A stretch of DNA of 64,000 nt, from positions 1-64,000 of the forward strand of contig NZ_RAHT01000007.1 of NCBI RefSeq assembly GCF_004798935.1. The letters are read 5' to 3'. Below the pieces are notes generated by a model that was not told the DNA's origin, did not search any database, and worked only from the letters and a program-made list of their open reading frames with translations. This DNA comes from Ningiella ruwaisensis. GTDB lineage: Bacteria > Pseudomonadota > Gammaproteobacteria > Enterobacterales > Alteromonadaceae. Both the position numbers and the translations under genes were made by a program. This document shows, one piece after another, positions 9,301-16,471 of this stretch (positions within the stretch are counted from its first letter, which is position 1; the number at the start of each line of letters is the position of its first letter).

Positions 9301-9459
9301 ATAGGATGTTTTTACAATCACCTGCACATCGCTTAAGTCGGGTATGGCATCAACAGGCGTATTTTTTAATGAATAGAGACCACCACCAATCAGCAGTAGC
9401 GTGGCAAGCAAAACAAAAAAGCGGTTATAGATAGACCAATGAATGATGGCGTTTATCAT
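6328..9459 (-). CDS. cusA: CusA-type heavy-metal RND efflux pump
   Basis: The 1043-residue inner-membrane protein is an HME-RND transporter: an N-terminal helix, two large periplasmic loops and twelve membrane helices. Visible family signatures include DDDTDLYWARSRVLEYL, GVGWVYMYAL, the TM4 segment around GGIAIAIGAMIDGAIVLVEN with its proton-relay acid, and RIDMLATGIKTPVGIKI, which contains the third copper-ligand methionine of E. coli CusA. These favour Cu(I)/Ag(I) over the Zn/Co/Cd CzcA branch. Its ATG overlaps the stop of cusB by 4 bases. It is the last gene of the operon copL-like, outer-membrane factor, cusB, cusA. Confidence 0.92.
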   Translation of the reverse strand: MINAIIHWSIYNRFFVLLATLLLIGGGLYSLKNTPVDAIPDLSDVQVIVKTSYPGQAPQVVEDQVTYPLTTALLSVPNAKTVRGFSFFGDSYIYIIFDDDTDLYWARSRVLEYLSQVAPTLPATAKPQLGPDATGVGWVYMYALIDRSGQHDLSELRSIQDWFLKYELQTVAGVSEVATVGGMVKQYQIMVDPLKLQALNIPLSHVQMAVQRGNQETGASVVEMAEAEYMIRSTGYIKNKQDIENIPIGLRASSEEGPDQRTNPQNDSIPIFIRDIATVEIGPQMRRGVAELNGEGESVGGIVVMRFGENAQAIIDGIKAKLDSLSNSLPDGVEIVPVYDRSSLIERSVDNLSKKLLAEFAVVALICLVFLFHLRSSLVAIISLPIGILTAFIVMHMQGINANIMSLGGIAIAIGAMIDGAIVLVENMHKHMEKTELTPANRWEIVAKSATEVGPALFFSLLIITVSFLPVFTLEAQEGRMFSPLAYTKTYAMAAAAFLAITLVPVLMGYFVRGKIVAEGKNPINRALISVYRPVLRTVLRFPKITILLSAFILIIGFWPVNKIGSEFIPPLDEGDLMYMPTTYAAVSIGEARDILQQTNKLIKTVPEVETVFGKVGRADTATDPAPLTMIETFIQLKPKGQWRVGVTTQDLINEFDNLVNFPGLTNAWVMPIKTRIDMLATGIKTPVGIKIGGPDLSVIQTIGQQLEQVLGKVEGTASVYAERVAGGRYITIDIDRIRAARYGLNIADVQSFIASSIGGMNLTTSVEGLERYPVQVRFDQAYRDSPEQLRRLPYVTPSGAHIQLGDITSIRIEDSPPMIKSENARPNGWVYVDIENIDVGQYVAKAKQIIAQQVELPAGYSLNWSGQFEYMERAKEKLTYVVPLTLGIIVILLYASFRSFPQVAMIIGTLPFALIGGIWLIYLENFNFSVAVGVGFIALAGVAVEIGIIMLTYLDSKFTELDDNFSDEELKQAVITGSEMRIRPVMMTSTSIIFGLMPVMYGTGTGSEVMSRIAAPMVGGMVSALVLSLIVLPAVYFLWRKR

Positions 9460-11132
9460 GGGTGGTCTCCGTGAGTGCTATCCATCTCGTCATCTACCAT
9501 CTCGTCATCTGCCATCTTATCCATAACATGCAGCGTTTTTACTTGAAACATGCCAGATGGCTCTCTGATGATCTCTACGTGAACGTTTTCACCAAGCACG
9601 AAATCGTTCATGTCAATGTCAGGGGATACCGTGAAATCCATGGTCATGCCCATCATGTCAAAAGCATCTAAGTAACCATGAGTCAGGTTGACTTTGCGTT
9701 GTTCAAAATCAATTTCATTAACGCGTGCCTCGGTCCACGCGCTAACACTTGTTTCTTCTACAGAGTGCGTCGCCTCAGGTGATTCAAGCGGCGTCATGCG
9801 CATAAAGTCGGAGCTTATGCTGCTTTCAGAGTCGATAAGAAATTGTGCTGAGGTGACCACTTTATCGCCTTCACTGAGTCCGTCTAAAATTTCGAAAACA
9901 TCATCAAAATCTCGACCTAGACGCACATTTACCGATTTGTACTTACCCTCATCTAAGGCCATTACCACACGGTCGCTTTTGCCGGTACGGATAACGGCTT
10001 GCTTAGGCACAGCTAAAATGTGTTGCTTCTCGCCTGAATCATCTTTCGGGCTATAAGGGATTTGTACAGTCGTATACATCTGTGGTCTGAGCCAAGTGGA
10101 CCTATTAAATTGGCTGTTATCAACAGTGAACCGAACTTGTACGGTGCGAGTACTGGCACTTAGTGAGGGATAGATATAATCCAGTTCAGCATGAAACGCT
10201 TGTCCAGGTAAATTCGGGCTTGTGATGATGGCATGCTGCCCGATACTAAGCATACTGGCGTCTTTGGGGAAAACATCGGCAATCACCCATACTTTATCAA
10301 GTGGTGCAATAGACATCATGGTCATACTTGGCTTAACGTAAAATCCTTGCTGAATATTAAGCTCGTCGACAAAGCCCGACTGGGTGGCAGAAAATGCTAT
10401 TGATTGAGTCACTTTTCGTGTCTTTTCGATTTCCTGAATCGTAGACTGTGGAATTTCCAAGGCACCTAACCTGGCTTTTGCGGCATTGATTAGCGCAGTA
10501 TTATTCTGGCTCAAGGCTATGACAAACTCTTCTTGTGCGTTGACCAATTCTGGAGAATAAATCGCATAAAGCGGCTCACCTTTTTCAATATATTCGCCTG
10601 ATGCACGCACGCTTAAGTTTTCTATCCAACCCTCGACACGTGAATGCACATGTTCAACGGAATCTTGTGCGTATTGAACCTGTCCTGAAGCGATTATTAA
10701 AGTGCTTGGAACGATTGACTCAACAAGACCGGTTTTTACGCCTAAATTTTGAACAGTAAGCGGATCGATAGTCACTGTGCCGGGCGAGTCATTCATTGCT
10801 TTGCCCTCTAAATCCTTTGCATACACGGGCACTAAATCCATCCCCATGGGCGACTTTCCGGGCTTATCTCGTTTAAAATTTGGGTCCATTGGGGCTACCC
10901 AATACAGTGGCTCATCTGGTTTTGATGTGTCTTGTAAGTGATGACTGTCTTTGCCTGAGGCTGCATCATACGAGCCAGGTGCTAGTAATAACAAATAGGC
11001 AGATATGCCAATAATAATTCCTACAACAATCCCCACTACAAGCCAGCTGATGACATAGCTGACCGGCCTCCCCCCTGCTGTAAATCGTGAACTAGCATTT
11101 GGTGTGTCAGATGACTTTGTTGAATTATTCAT
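9456..11132 (-). CDS. cusB: CusB-type membrane fusion protein with HMBD and CusF-like domains
   Basis: This 558-residue periplasmic adaptor links the RND pump to the outer-membrane channel. After an N-terminal anchor helix (about 28-50) comes a heavy-metal-binding domain with YWVAPMDPNFKRDKPGKS and PMGMDLVPVYA, then the hairpin/lipoyl/beta-barrel core. The last 100 residues form a CusF-like copper-binding barrel with MMGMTMDFTV, so the metallochaperone is fused rather than encoded separately. The extreme C-terminus is Met/Asp/Glu-rich and contains a 5-residue duplication (MADDE, MVDDE). The gene overlaps the outer-membrane factor gene by 8 bases and cusA by 4, showing translational coupling. 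Confidence 0.9.
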   Translation of the reverse strand: MNNSTKSSDTPNASSRFTAGGRPVSYVISWLVVGIVVGIIIGISAYLLLLAPGSYDAASGKDSHHLQDTSKPDEPLYWVAPMDPNFKRDKPGKSPMGMDLVPVYAKDLEGKAMNDSPGTVTIDPLTVQNLGVKTGLVESIVPSTLIIASGQVQYAQDSVEHVHSRVEGWIENLSVRASGEYIEKGEPLYAIYSPELVNAQEEFVIALSQNNTALINAAKARLGALEIPQSTIQEIEKTRKVTQSIAFSATQSGFVDELNIQQGFYVKPSMTMMSIAPLDKVWVIADVFPKDASMLSIGQHAIITSPNLPGQAFHAELDYIYPSLSASTRTVQVRFTVDNSQFNRSTWLRPQMYTTVQIPYSPKDDSGEKQHILAVPKQAVIRTGKSDRVVMALDEGKYKSVNVRLGRDFDDVFEILDGLSEGDKVVTSAQFLIDSESSISSDFMRMTPLESPEATHSVEETSVSAWTEARVNEIDFEQRKVNLTHGYLDAFDMMGMTMDFTVSPDIDMNDFVLGENVHVEIIREPSGMFQVKTLHVMDKMADDEMVDDEMDSTHGDHP

Positions 11133-12630
11133 TTGGAAGACTCTTTAGTGAAACTGATGGCGCTGATGGCTTTGATGACAGCGTTGGAAAAAAGTACGCG
11201 ATTTTTGAAAGCGCTTTTTGCAAGGATATTCGTAAGGTTAAGGCCGTCAGTTGTGCGTCAATCTCTGCAATTTTTGCGCGGATCACTTCGGCAAAATCAC
11301 CGTTATCGTTCGTGTACGCGTTCATTGCAGTATCTGAATATTGTGCCATTTGCGGAATGATTTGTTTTTCGTAAACGGCTAAACGCTGTGCTGCTCCTGA
11401 ATATTCCTCAAAGGCACTTTTTGCTCCAGCTGCCAATTCTCTGAGCACTAATCGTTTTTCAGTTTTAAGCGCTTCGCTTGAATGAATCGAGCTACTGATT
11501 TGTGCGTCTTGCCGAGAACTGGAAAATAAGGGCATGGAGACACTAAGGCCGAGTGAAAAAAAGTCTGCCCGACTGCTGTCGATCATGCCGCCGCCACTAG
11601 ATGCGTCGTCTCTGTAGGCATAGCTGGCGTTAAGTGCATATTGTGGCTTCAAACTTTCCCTGGCGATTTGCGTGTCAAATTGAGAAGCTTTTACTCTCTG
11701 CTCACTTGCAAGCACAAGTGCGTGTTCTGACAAGTATGAAAACAACTTGGATTGGCCTGAAGGGCGAAGTGAGGCCTGTAAAATTTGAAGTTGTTGTTTA
11801 GCCGAGTCTGAAATAGTTGACGATAGCTCAGACAATAGCAGGCCTTCGTCATTCTGTTGATTTAACGTAGCCATCTCGCTAAGCGCATTCATATTAAACA
11901 GATATTGCGACAAGCGCTTTAAAGCAACATGTTTGTCGGTTTCAAATTGTAAGAGACGATCGTTTAACCTCAGTAATTCCAACTCAGCTCGAATCATATC
12001 CTGCTGTGTTGAGCGCGTTGCTGCTGTGGAACGGTAAGCAGAAGTCACAAATTCGCTAAGAGAATCAAATAAAGGGCGTGATTGTTCCAAGATTTTAAGG
12101 CTTTGTTGAGCCTCGTAAGCGTCTAACCACAAAATGGAGGCATTTAAAGCGACTTTGTTTTTTCTATCGACTCGCAAAAACGGTTGAACTTTTGCCTGAG
12201 CTAACAATTTATCTTGTTCAAGTGCCAAGGTATCTCCTCTCGGGAACTGTTGACTTGCCCCAACTTTAAGTTGCGTCATCGCTTCCTGATCAAAGGAAAA
12301 GGTATCAACAGGCAAATTTAATAGGCTAAGGCTCAAGACGGGATCGGGTAAAGCTGTTGCGCCTTCACTTAAGCTTTGTAAACTGCGCTCCAGTGATTCG
12401 CTTTTTTGCAGCCAATCGTCATTGTTTTGCGCAATTTGAATAGCCTCTGACAAACTTAACGACGGCTTTGAATATTGTTTCTTTGCGATGGGGCCGTTTT
12501 CGCCTGGCCTATTTTCGTTTTGCCTTTTTTCGCCTTGTCTGGGGGGCTCAGGCGACTGGCCAAGTGCAGATTCAGACGAGCATAAAGCTAAGCCCGCTAA
12601 AATGAATGTAAAAACCTTTGAAATACGCAT
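11125..12630 (-). CDS. TolC/CusC-like outer membrane efflux protein
   Basis: The 501-residue protein has a Sec signal peptide (cleavage probably after ALGQ near residue 25) and two copies of the OEP repeat rich in long amphipathic helices with heptad-like Ala/Leu/Gln. It forms the outer-membrane exit duct of the copper/silver pump. A short Pro/Arg/Gly/Asn-rich linker (EPPRQGEKRQNENRPGENG) follows the signal peptide, unusual for the family. It is the second gene of the operon, 181 bp after the CopL-like gene, and overlaps cusB by 8 bases. Confidence 0.85.
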   Translation of the reverse strand: MRISKVFTFILAGLALCSSESALGQSPEPPRQGEKRQNENRPGENGPIAKKQYSKPSLSLSEAIQIAQNNDDWLQKSESLERSLQSLSEGATALPDPVLSLSLLNLPVDTFSFDQEAMTQLKVGASQQFPRGDTLALEQDKLLAQAKVQPFLRVDRKNKVALNASILWLDAYEAQQSLKILEQSRPLFDSLSEFVTSAYRSTAATRSTQQDMIRAELELLRLNDRLLQFETDKHVALKRLSQYLFNMNALSEMATLNQQNDEGLLLSELSSTISDSAKQQLQILQASLRPSGQSKLFSYLSEHALVLASEQRVKASQFDTQIARESLKPQYALNASYAYRDDASSGGGMIDSSRADFFSLGLSVSMPLFSSSRQDAQISSSIHSSEALKTEKRLVLRELAAGAKSAFEEYSGAAQRLAVYEKQIIPQMAQYSDTAMNAYTNDNGDFAEVIRAKIAEIDAQLTALTLRISLQKALSKIAYFFPTLSSKPSAPSVSLKSLPNE

Positions 12631-12780
12631 AATAAAATCTCATTTAACACATGATGTCCTGCTAATTTGCGCTTCAGTACCGATATTGTTGTAAACATCT
12701 GCAAAGATGCCAGTGATAGAGCAAACGCGAATAAGAAGAACCGTTAAAACCTGCTGACCATGTTTGACAGGTAGGTTTAA

Positions 12781-12798
12781 TGACCAGATTGATGGTCA
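12781..12798. repeat. 6-bp inverted repeat between copL-like gene and efflux operon
   Basis: TGACCA and TGGTCA are separated by six bases and flanked by TTTAA and TTAAA. The element lies 13 bp past the stop of the CopL-like gene. It may be a weak transcription attenuator or an operator for the efflux genes. Neither is proven, and the stem is short. Confidence 0.3.
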
Positions 12799-12811
12799 GG
12801 TTAAATAGAAA

Positions 12812-13303
12812 TTATGCGATAGGAGGTCGTTTGGCCTGTTCAACAGGTGCCTGAACAGAGCTACGGATATAGGAGTGCAAAGCGGCGCCTGAGCGCTCCA
12901 ATTGGGGTGGAGTATATACCGAAATGTATAAGGTTAATGAGTTAAATACTGAACTGCACTCACATTGTCCTTCACAGCACTTGTGTTCGCCAATGTCAGC
13001 GCCATTTGTCACTTTAAGCGAAGAAAAACTGTGAGCAATGCGCATATCGTCGCAGCAATCCATTTGGCTTGATTCAGCAGCAAGTGATGAATGTGTTACG
13101 GACATGCTCATTTGCGTCTCTTGTTGCGCCTTTTGTTTCGCCTTTTGTTTTTTTGGGCAATGCTCCGAAGATGAGACAACCAAGGAAGAATCCTTAGACA
13201 AGAGACTTTTTAAAACCGGAGAAGCAGCAAAAGCCCCGCTAACTTGACTTGTTAGCAAGCTGATAATCACAATGAGGCTGTTAAACAGTTGGATTTTTCT
13301 CAT
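12812..13303 (-). CDS. CopL-like Cys/His/Met-rich secreted protein
   Basis: The 163-residue protein has a signal peptide (cleavage near SGAFA, residue 27) and clustered metal-ligand residues: an MSMSVTH patch, the MDCCDDM motif and EHKCCEGQCECS. It ends with a conserved-looking KRPPIA tail. Short proteins of this make-up head copper-resistance operons (CopL family) and are needed for copper-induced expression in Xanthomonas. It is the first gene before the Cus-type pump genes, consistent with that role. Assignment rests on composition and context; similarity to CopL is low-complexity and could be convergent. Confidence 0.6.
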   Translation of the reverse strand: MRKIQLFNSLIVIISLLTSQVSGAFAASPVLKSLLSKDSSLVVSSSEHCPKKQKAKQKAQQETQMSMSVTHSSLAAESSQMDCCDDMRIAHSFSSLKVTNGADIGEHKCCEGQCECSSVFNSLTLYISVYTPPQLERSGAALHSYIRSSVQAPVEQAKRPPIA

Positions 13304-13309
13304 TTGCTA

Positions 13310-13337
13310 AGTGTAATTTATATTACGTGGGTGTCAA
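13310..13337 (-). promoter_or_regulatory. Candidate promoter of the copper-efflux operon
   Basis: On the minus strand, TTGACA (13332-13337) and TACACT (13310-13315) are 16 bp apart and lie immediately upstream of the CopL-like start. The 14-base dyad GTAATTTATATTAC (13313-13326) fills much of the spacer and touches the -10 element, so it may be an operator. The regulator is unknown; no copper-sensing MerR or two-component pair adjoins the operon. Confidence 0.55.
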
Positions 13338-13571
13338 CAGGGTTTAAAAATGGTAACGCACCAACAGTTTTAATTGATTTCTAAAGCGCTCGTAAGAGGT
13401 AAAGTAAAAGGTAAATGCATTATCTCAATAGGTATAAAGTAAAACTAAACGCTATCAAAACGAAAAAGTCATCGAAAAATTAAAATTTAGGGTATATTGA
13501 TTCGAATATTTTCAAGGATATGCGCTAAGAATATCGCTAATAATCGCCTGAAGTGGAGGCAGCAAGCACGC

Positions 13572-15032
13572 ATGACAAAGCATCGTATTGTTATAATCGG
13601 AACTGGATTTGGTGGGATCAGCACCGCACTTAATCTGTTAAGAAAAGGGATAAGCGATTTTATTATGCTTGAGCGGCGTAGCTTCTACGGTGGTACATGG
13701 CTGCAAAATCGTTACCCGGGTGCGGCTGTAGACGTTCCCTCCCCTTTATACAGCATCGAAGGCGAGCCATATGCATGGTCGCAACTTTTTGCGGCGCGCG
13801 ATGAACTGGAGTCCTATACGGTAAATCTCATCAAAAAGCATAAGCTTGATAAACACATTCGTTTAAATAGTGAAGTGAAGACTGCTCAGTGGGATGAGGA
13901 CAATAAAAACTGGCTTATCAGCTTATCAGACAATTCACAGTTAGAGACCAAAATACTGGTCAATGCAACAGGTCCTTTAAGCACGCCCGTGGTGCCAGAC
14001 TTTGAAGGAAAAGATAGCTTCAAAGGTGTGAGTTTTCATTGTAATGATTGGCCAGATGGCCTTGATTTGACAAATAAATCAGTGGCGATTGTTGGTTCAG
14101 GGGCGAGCGCCATTCAAATCATACCTGCTATTGTTGATAAAGTAAAAACCTTGCATGTATTTCAGCGCACGCCTCACTGGGTGTTATCGCGTCCTGATAT
14201 GTACTTTCCAAAATGGTTTAGGAAGTGGCTTCCCAAAAAATGGCTTTACGGGCTCATTAAGTGGACCATTTATGTTCATCATGAGTTACGCGTAATCGCT
14301 TTTAAGTACAGTAAAACGCTTCTTAAGCTGGTTGCACAAAAACCTGCCCTACGCCATTTAAAAAAGCAGGTAAAAGACGAAGATCTCCGGCAATCGCTTA
14401 CGCCCGACTTTGTTATTGGATGCAAACGCATTTTAATGAGCAACACCTACTATCCTGCTTTACAAAAAGACAATGTGGTTTTTCATGATAAAACAAGCGG
14501 GATCAAGCGAATTAATGAAAGCGGTATCGAAACAACAAAAGACGAACAGTTAAATGTCGACATTATTGCGTTCGCTACGGGATATGATGCCGCTGACTCA
14601 ATGATTTCGTACAAGGTGATTGGCAGAAAGGATCTTAGCCTTGATGAACAATGGAAAACTTTTCCCCGAGCCTATTTGGGTACAAGCTTACCGAATTTTC
14701 CTAACTTTTTTGTTGTCACCGGTCCTAATACCGGTATTGGGCACACCAGTGCGATTTTTGTAATTGAATCTCAGATGCGCTATATCATGCAGTGCATTGA
14801 TATTGCGCTATCATCTGAAAATGCGACGATTGAGCCTACAGAATATGCAGAAGACAACTACACGCGTATGGTACACGATGAAATGACGAAAACAGTTTGG
14901 CATTACGGTGGCTGTCAGTCTTGGTATCAAAATAAATCTGGTAAGGTCATTGCTATGTTTCCTGGCTTTAGCTTTACCTACCGTCAATTGTGCAAGTCAT
15001 TTAAAAAGCATGACCATACGATTAACTTATAG
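13572..15032 (+). CDS. flavin-containing monooxygenase, Baeyer-Villiger type
   Basis: The 486-residue protein has an N-terminal FAD Rossmann motif (GTGFGGIS, near residue 10), the Baeyer-Villiger fingerprint FKGVSFHCNDWP and a second NADPH Rossmann motif GSGASAIQI. This set defines FAD/NADPH monooxygenases that insert oxygen next to ketones or oxidise heteroatoms. The ATG at 13572 was chosen because the FAD motif then sits at the usual distance from the N-terminus; GGAGG lies 12 bases upstream. An upstream TTG at 13497 would add 25 residues with no homologous look. An alpha/beta hydrolase gene follows at 72 bp, a common pairing because the hydrolase can open the ester product. The substrate is unknown. 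Confidence 0.85.
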   Translation: MTKHRIVIIGTGFGGISTALNLLRKGISDFIMLERRSFYGGTWLQNRYPGAAVDVPSPLYSIEGEPYAWSQLFAARDELESYTVNLIKKHKLDKHIRLNSEVKTAQWDEDNKNWLISLSDNSQLETKILVNATGPLSTPVVPDFEGKDSFKGVSFHCNDWPDGLDLTNKSVAIVGSGASAIQIIPAIVDKVKTLHVFQRTPHWVLSRPDMYFPKWFRKWLPKKWLYGLIKWTIYVHHELRVIAFKYSKTLLKLVAQKPALRHLKKQVKDEDLRQSLTPDFVIGCKRILMSNTYYPALQKDNVVFHDKTSGIKRINESGIETTKDEQLNVDIIAFATGYDAADSMISYKVIGRKDLSLDEQWKTFPRAYLGTSLPNFPNFFVVTGPNTGIGHTSAIFVIESQMRYIMQCIDIALSSENATIEPTEYAEDNYTRMVHDEMTKTVWHYGGCQSWYQNKSGKVIAMFPGFSFTYRQLCKSFKKHDHTINL

Positions 15033-15104
15033 CGCGTTGATGGTCAGAGACTAAAACTTACTAACTTGTACATTATATGTACAATATGAAAATGGAGTAC
15101 GTGC

Positions 15105-16097
15105 ATGATTGGGATCTATAGTTTTGTGGTACTGAGTTTGTTCGGCCTGCTCTTGCTTTATTTCCTTTTTATTTCTCGCTCTCCGTCCGTTGGAAAGTAT
15201 TTTTATCGCTATTTTATGGCGCTGGAGCGTCAACTGGCAGGATTGGAATCAGCTCATATCAATCTAAAGCTTGAGAACAAGCCGCCGCAGCGCATATATT
15301 TTTATCGTAATAAAGGCTTCCGTGATACAAATAAAGGAAATAAAAAATCATCAACGGATAAACCCTACCTTTTACTTCTGCACGGATTCAGCGCAGATAA
15401 AAGTATTTGGCATCGATTTGCCCGCTATGCTCAGAAGGATTTTAATTTAATTATCCCGGATATGTTGGGCCATGGAGAGACTGCTTACGACCCGCAGCAA
15501 TCTTATAGCACGCTTGAACAATCAAAAATGCTAATCGCATTATTAAGTGAATTGGGGATCGAGCATTATTACGCTGCGGGTAATTCAATGGGCGGGATGA
15601 TTTGTGCGCAACTTTTAGAAATGGATGCTTCACGCATCAAAAAAGCCGTTTTAATTGATCCTGCAGGCGCAAAAAGCGCGTTTACCGACATGATGGACGA
15701 AACACGCGCCAATCCATTTTTACATAAAGATTTAAAAGCGTTTTTTCGTTTTTATAATGGCGTAATGTCTAAGCCCCCTTTTGCGCCACCCTGCGTACTG
15801 CATTATGTTGGTCAAACGCATTATCTTAATCGACTCGAACAGTTCAGACATATGTTCAGAGACTTTTTTAATACGCAACATTTTTATTGCGAAGCCCTTA
15901 AGTGCAAGCCATCGGATGTTATGGTTATTTGGGGAGAAGAGGACAAGTTAATTCCGGTTGAAGATGCAAAAGTGTGGCAAGGTCTTACTCAGTCAGAGCC
16001 TATAATCTATAAGGGTATTGGCCATATGCCAATGACCGAATTGCCCAGAAAAACCTATCAGGACTGTTATAAATTTTTTGAGTATTCAAAGTCTTAA
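15105..16097 (+). CDS. membrane-anchored alpha/beta hydrolase
   Basis: The 330-residue protein starts with a hydrophobic anchor (residues 3-25), then an alpha/beta-hydrolase domain. Visible are the oxyanion-hole segment LLHGFSADKS, the nucleophile elbow GNSMGG (S161), the acid segment WGEEDKLIP and the catalytic histidine in GIGHMPM. A helical lid lies around residues 205-260. Such enzymes act as esterases or lipases near the membrane. It follows the monooxygenase gene in the same direction, and joint action on a ketone-derived ester is inferred from that pairing only. Confidence 0.8.
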   Translation: MIGIYSFVVLSLFGLLLLYFLFISRSPSVGKYFYRYFMALERQLAGLESAHINLKLENKPPQRIYFYRNKGFRDTNKGNKKSSTDKPYLLLLHGFSADKSIWHRFARYAQKDFNLIIPDMLGHGETAYDPQQSYSTLEQSKMLIALLSELGIEHYYAAGNSMGGMICAQLLEMDASRIKKAVLIDPAGAKSAFTDMMDETRANPFLHKDLKAFFRFYNGVMSKPPFAPPCVLHYVGQTHYLNRLEQFRHMFRDFFNTQHFYCEALKCKPSDVMVIWGEEDKLIPVEDAKVWQGLTQSEPIIYKGIGHMPMTELPRKTYQDCYKFFEYSKS

Positions 16098-16189
16098 ACT
16101 AAGCTCATACTTAAGTATGTTAATTAATGGTGAATTTTTCGATCTTATTGCTATAGTTTAGATTCTTCACACAATAGAAGGAAATAGTT

Positions 16190-16390
16190 ATGACTGGAAA
16201 AGCTTTTATCCGACTCATTGCTAAACGTGGTATTCCTTTAAGCTGTATTGCAAATAAATTAAACTGCAAACTCTCTACCTTGCGTTCGCTTGAAACCTAT
16301 GAAAAGGTGCCTTCCCATTACTTAAAACGTTTTAAGCAGTATTTTCAGCATAACTTGACGGAACAGGACCTTTTGCTTCTGGCAAACTAA
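16190..16390 (+). CDS. small basic protein, possible HTH, function unknown
   Basis: This 66-residue frame has a good ribosome site (AAGGAAA, 7 bases before the ATG). Residues 5-35 (about FIRLIAKRGIPLSCIANKLN, then C-K-L-S-T-L-R-S-L) read like a helix-turn-helix, resembling the start of Cro/KorB-type DNA-binding folds. It sits between the hydrolase and the antiporter gene on the same strand. I do not recognise a named family. A real small gene is supported by the Shine-Dalgarno and by amino-acid composition unlike a random frame. Confidence 0.55.
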   Translation: MTGKAFIRLIAKRGIPLSCIANKLNCKLSTLRSLETYEKVPSHYLKRFKQYFQHNLTEQDLLLLAN

Positions 16391-16471
16391 AGCGTAAAAG
16401 TAAACTGTATTTGAAGCGCTATTTAAGCTATCGTATTGAAAATACAATTGTTTGAATGCGCTTTTCTCTGC

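Noticed and set aside
13497-13571. N-terminal extension of the monooxygenase from TTG
   Set aside because: It would place the FAD motif 25 residues too far from the N-terminus, and GGAGG precedes the ATG at 13572.
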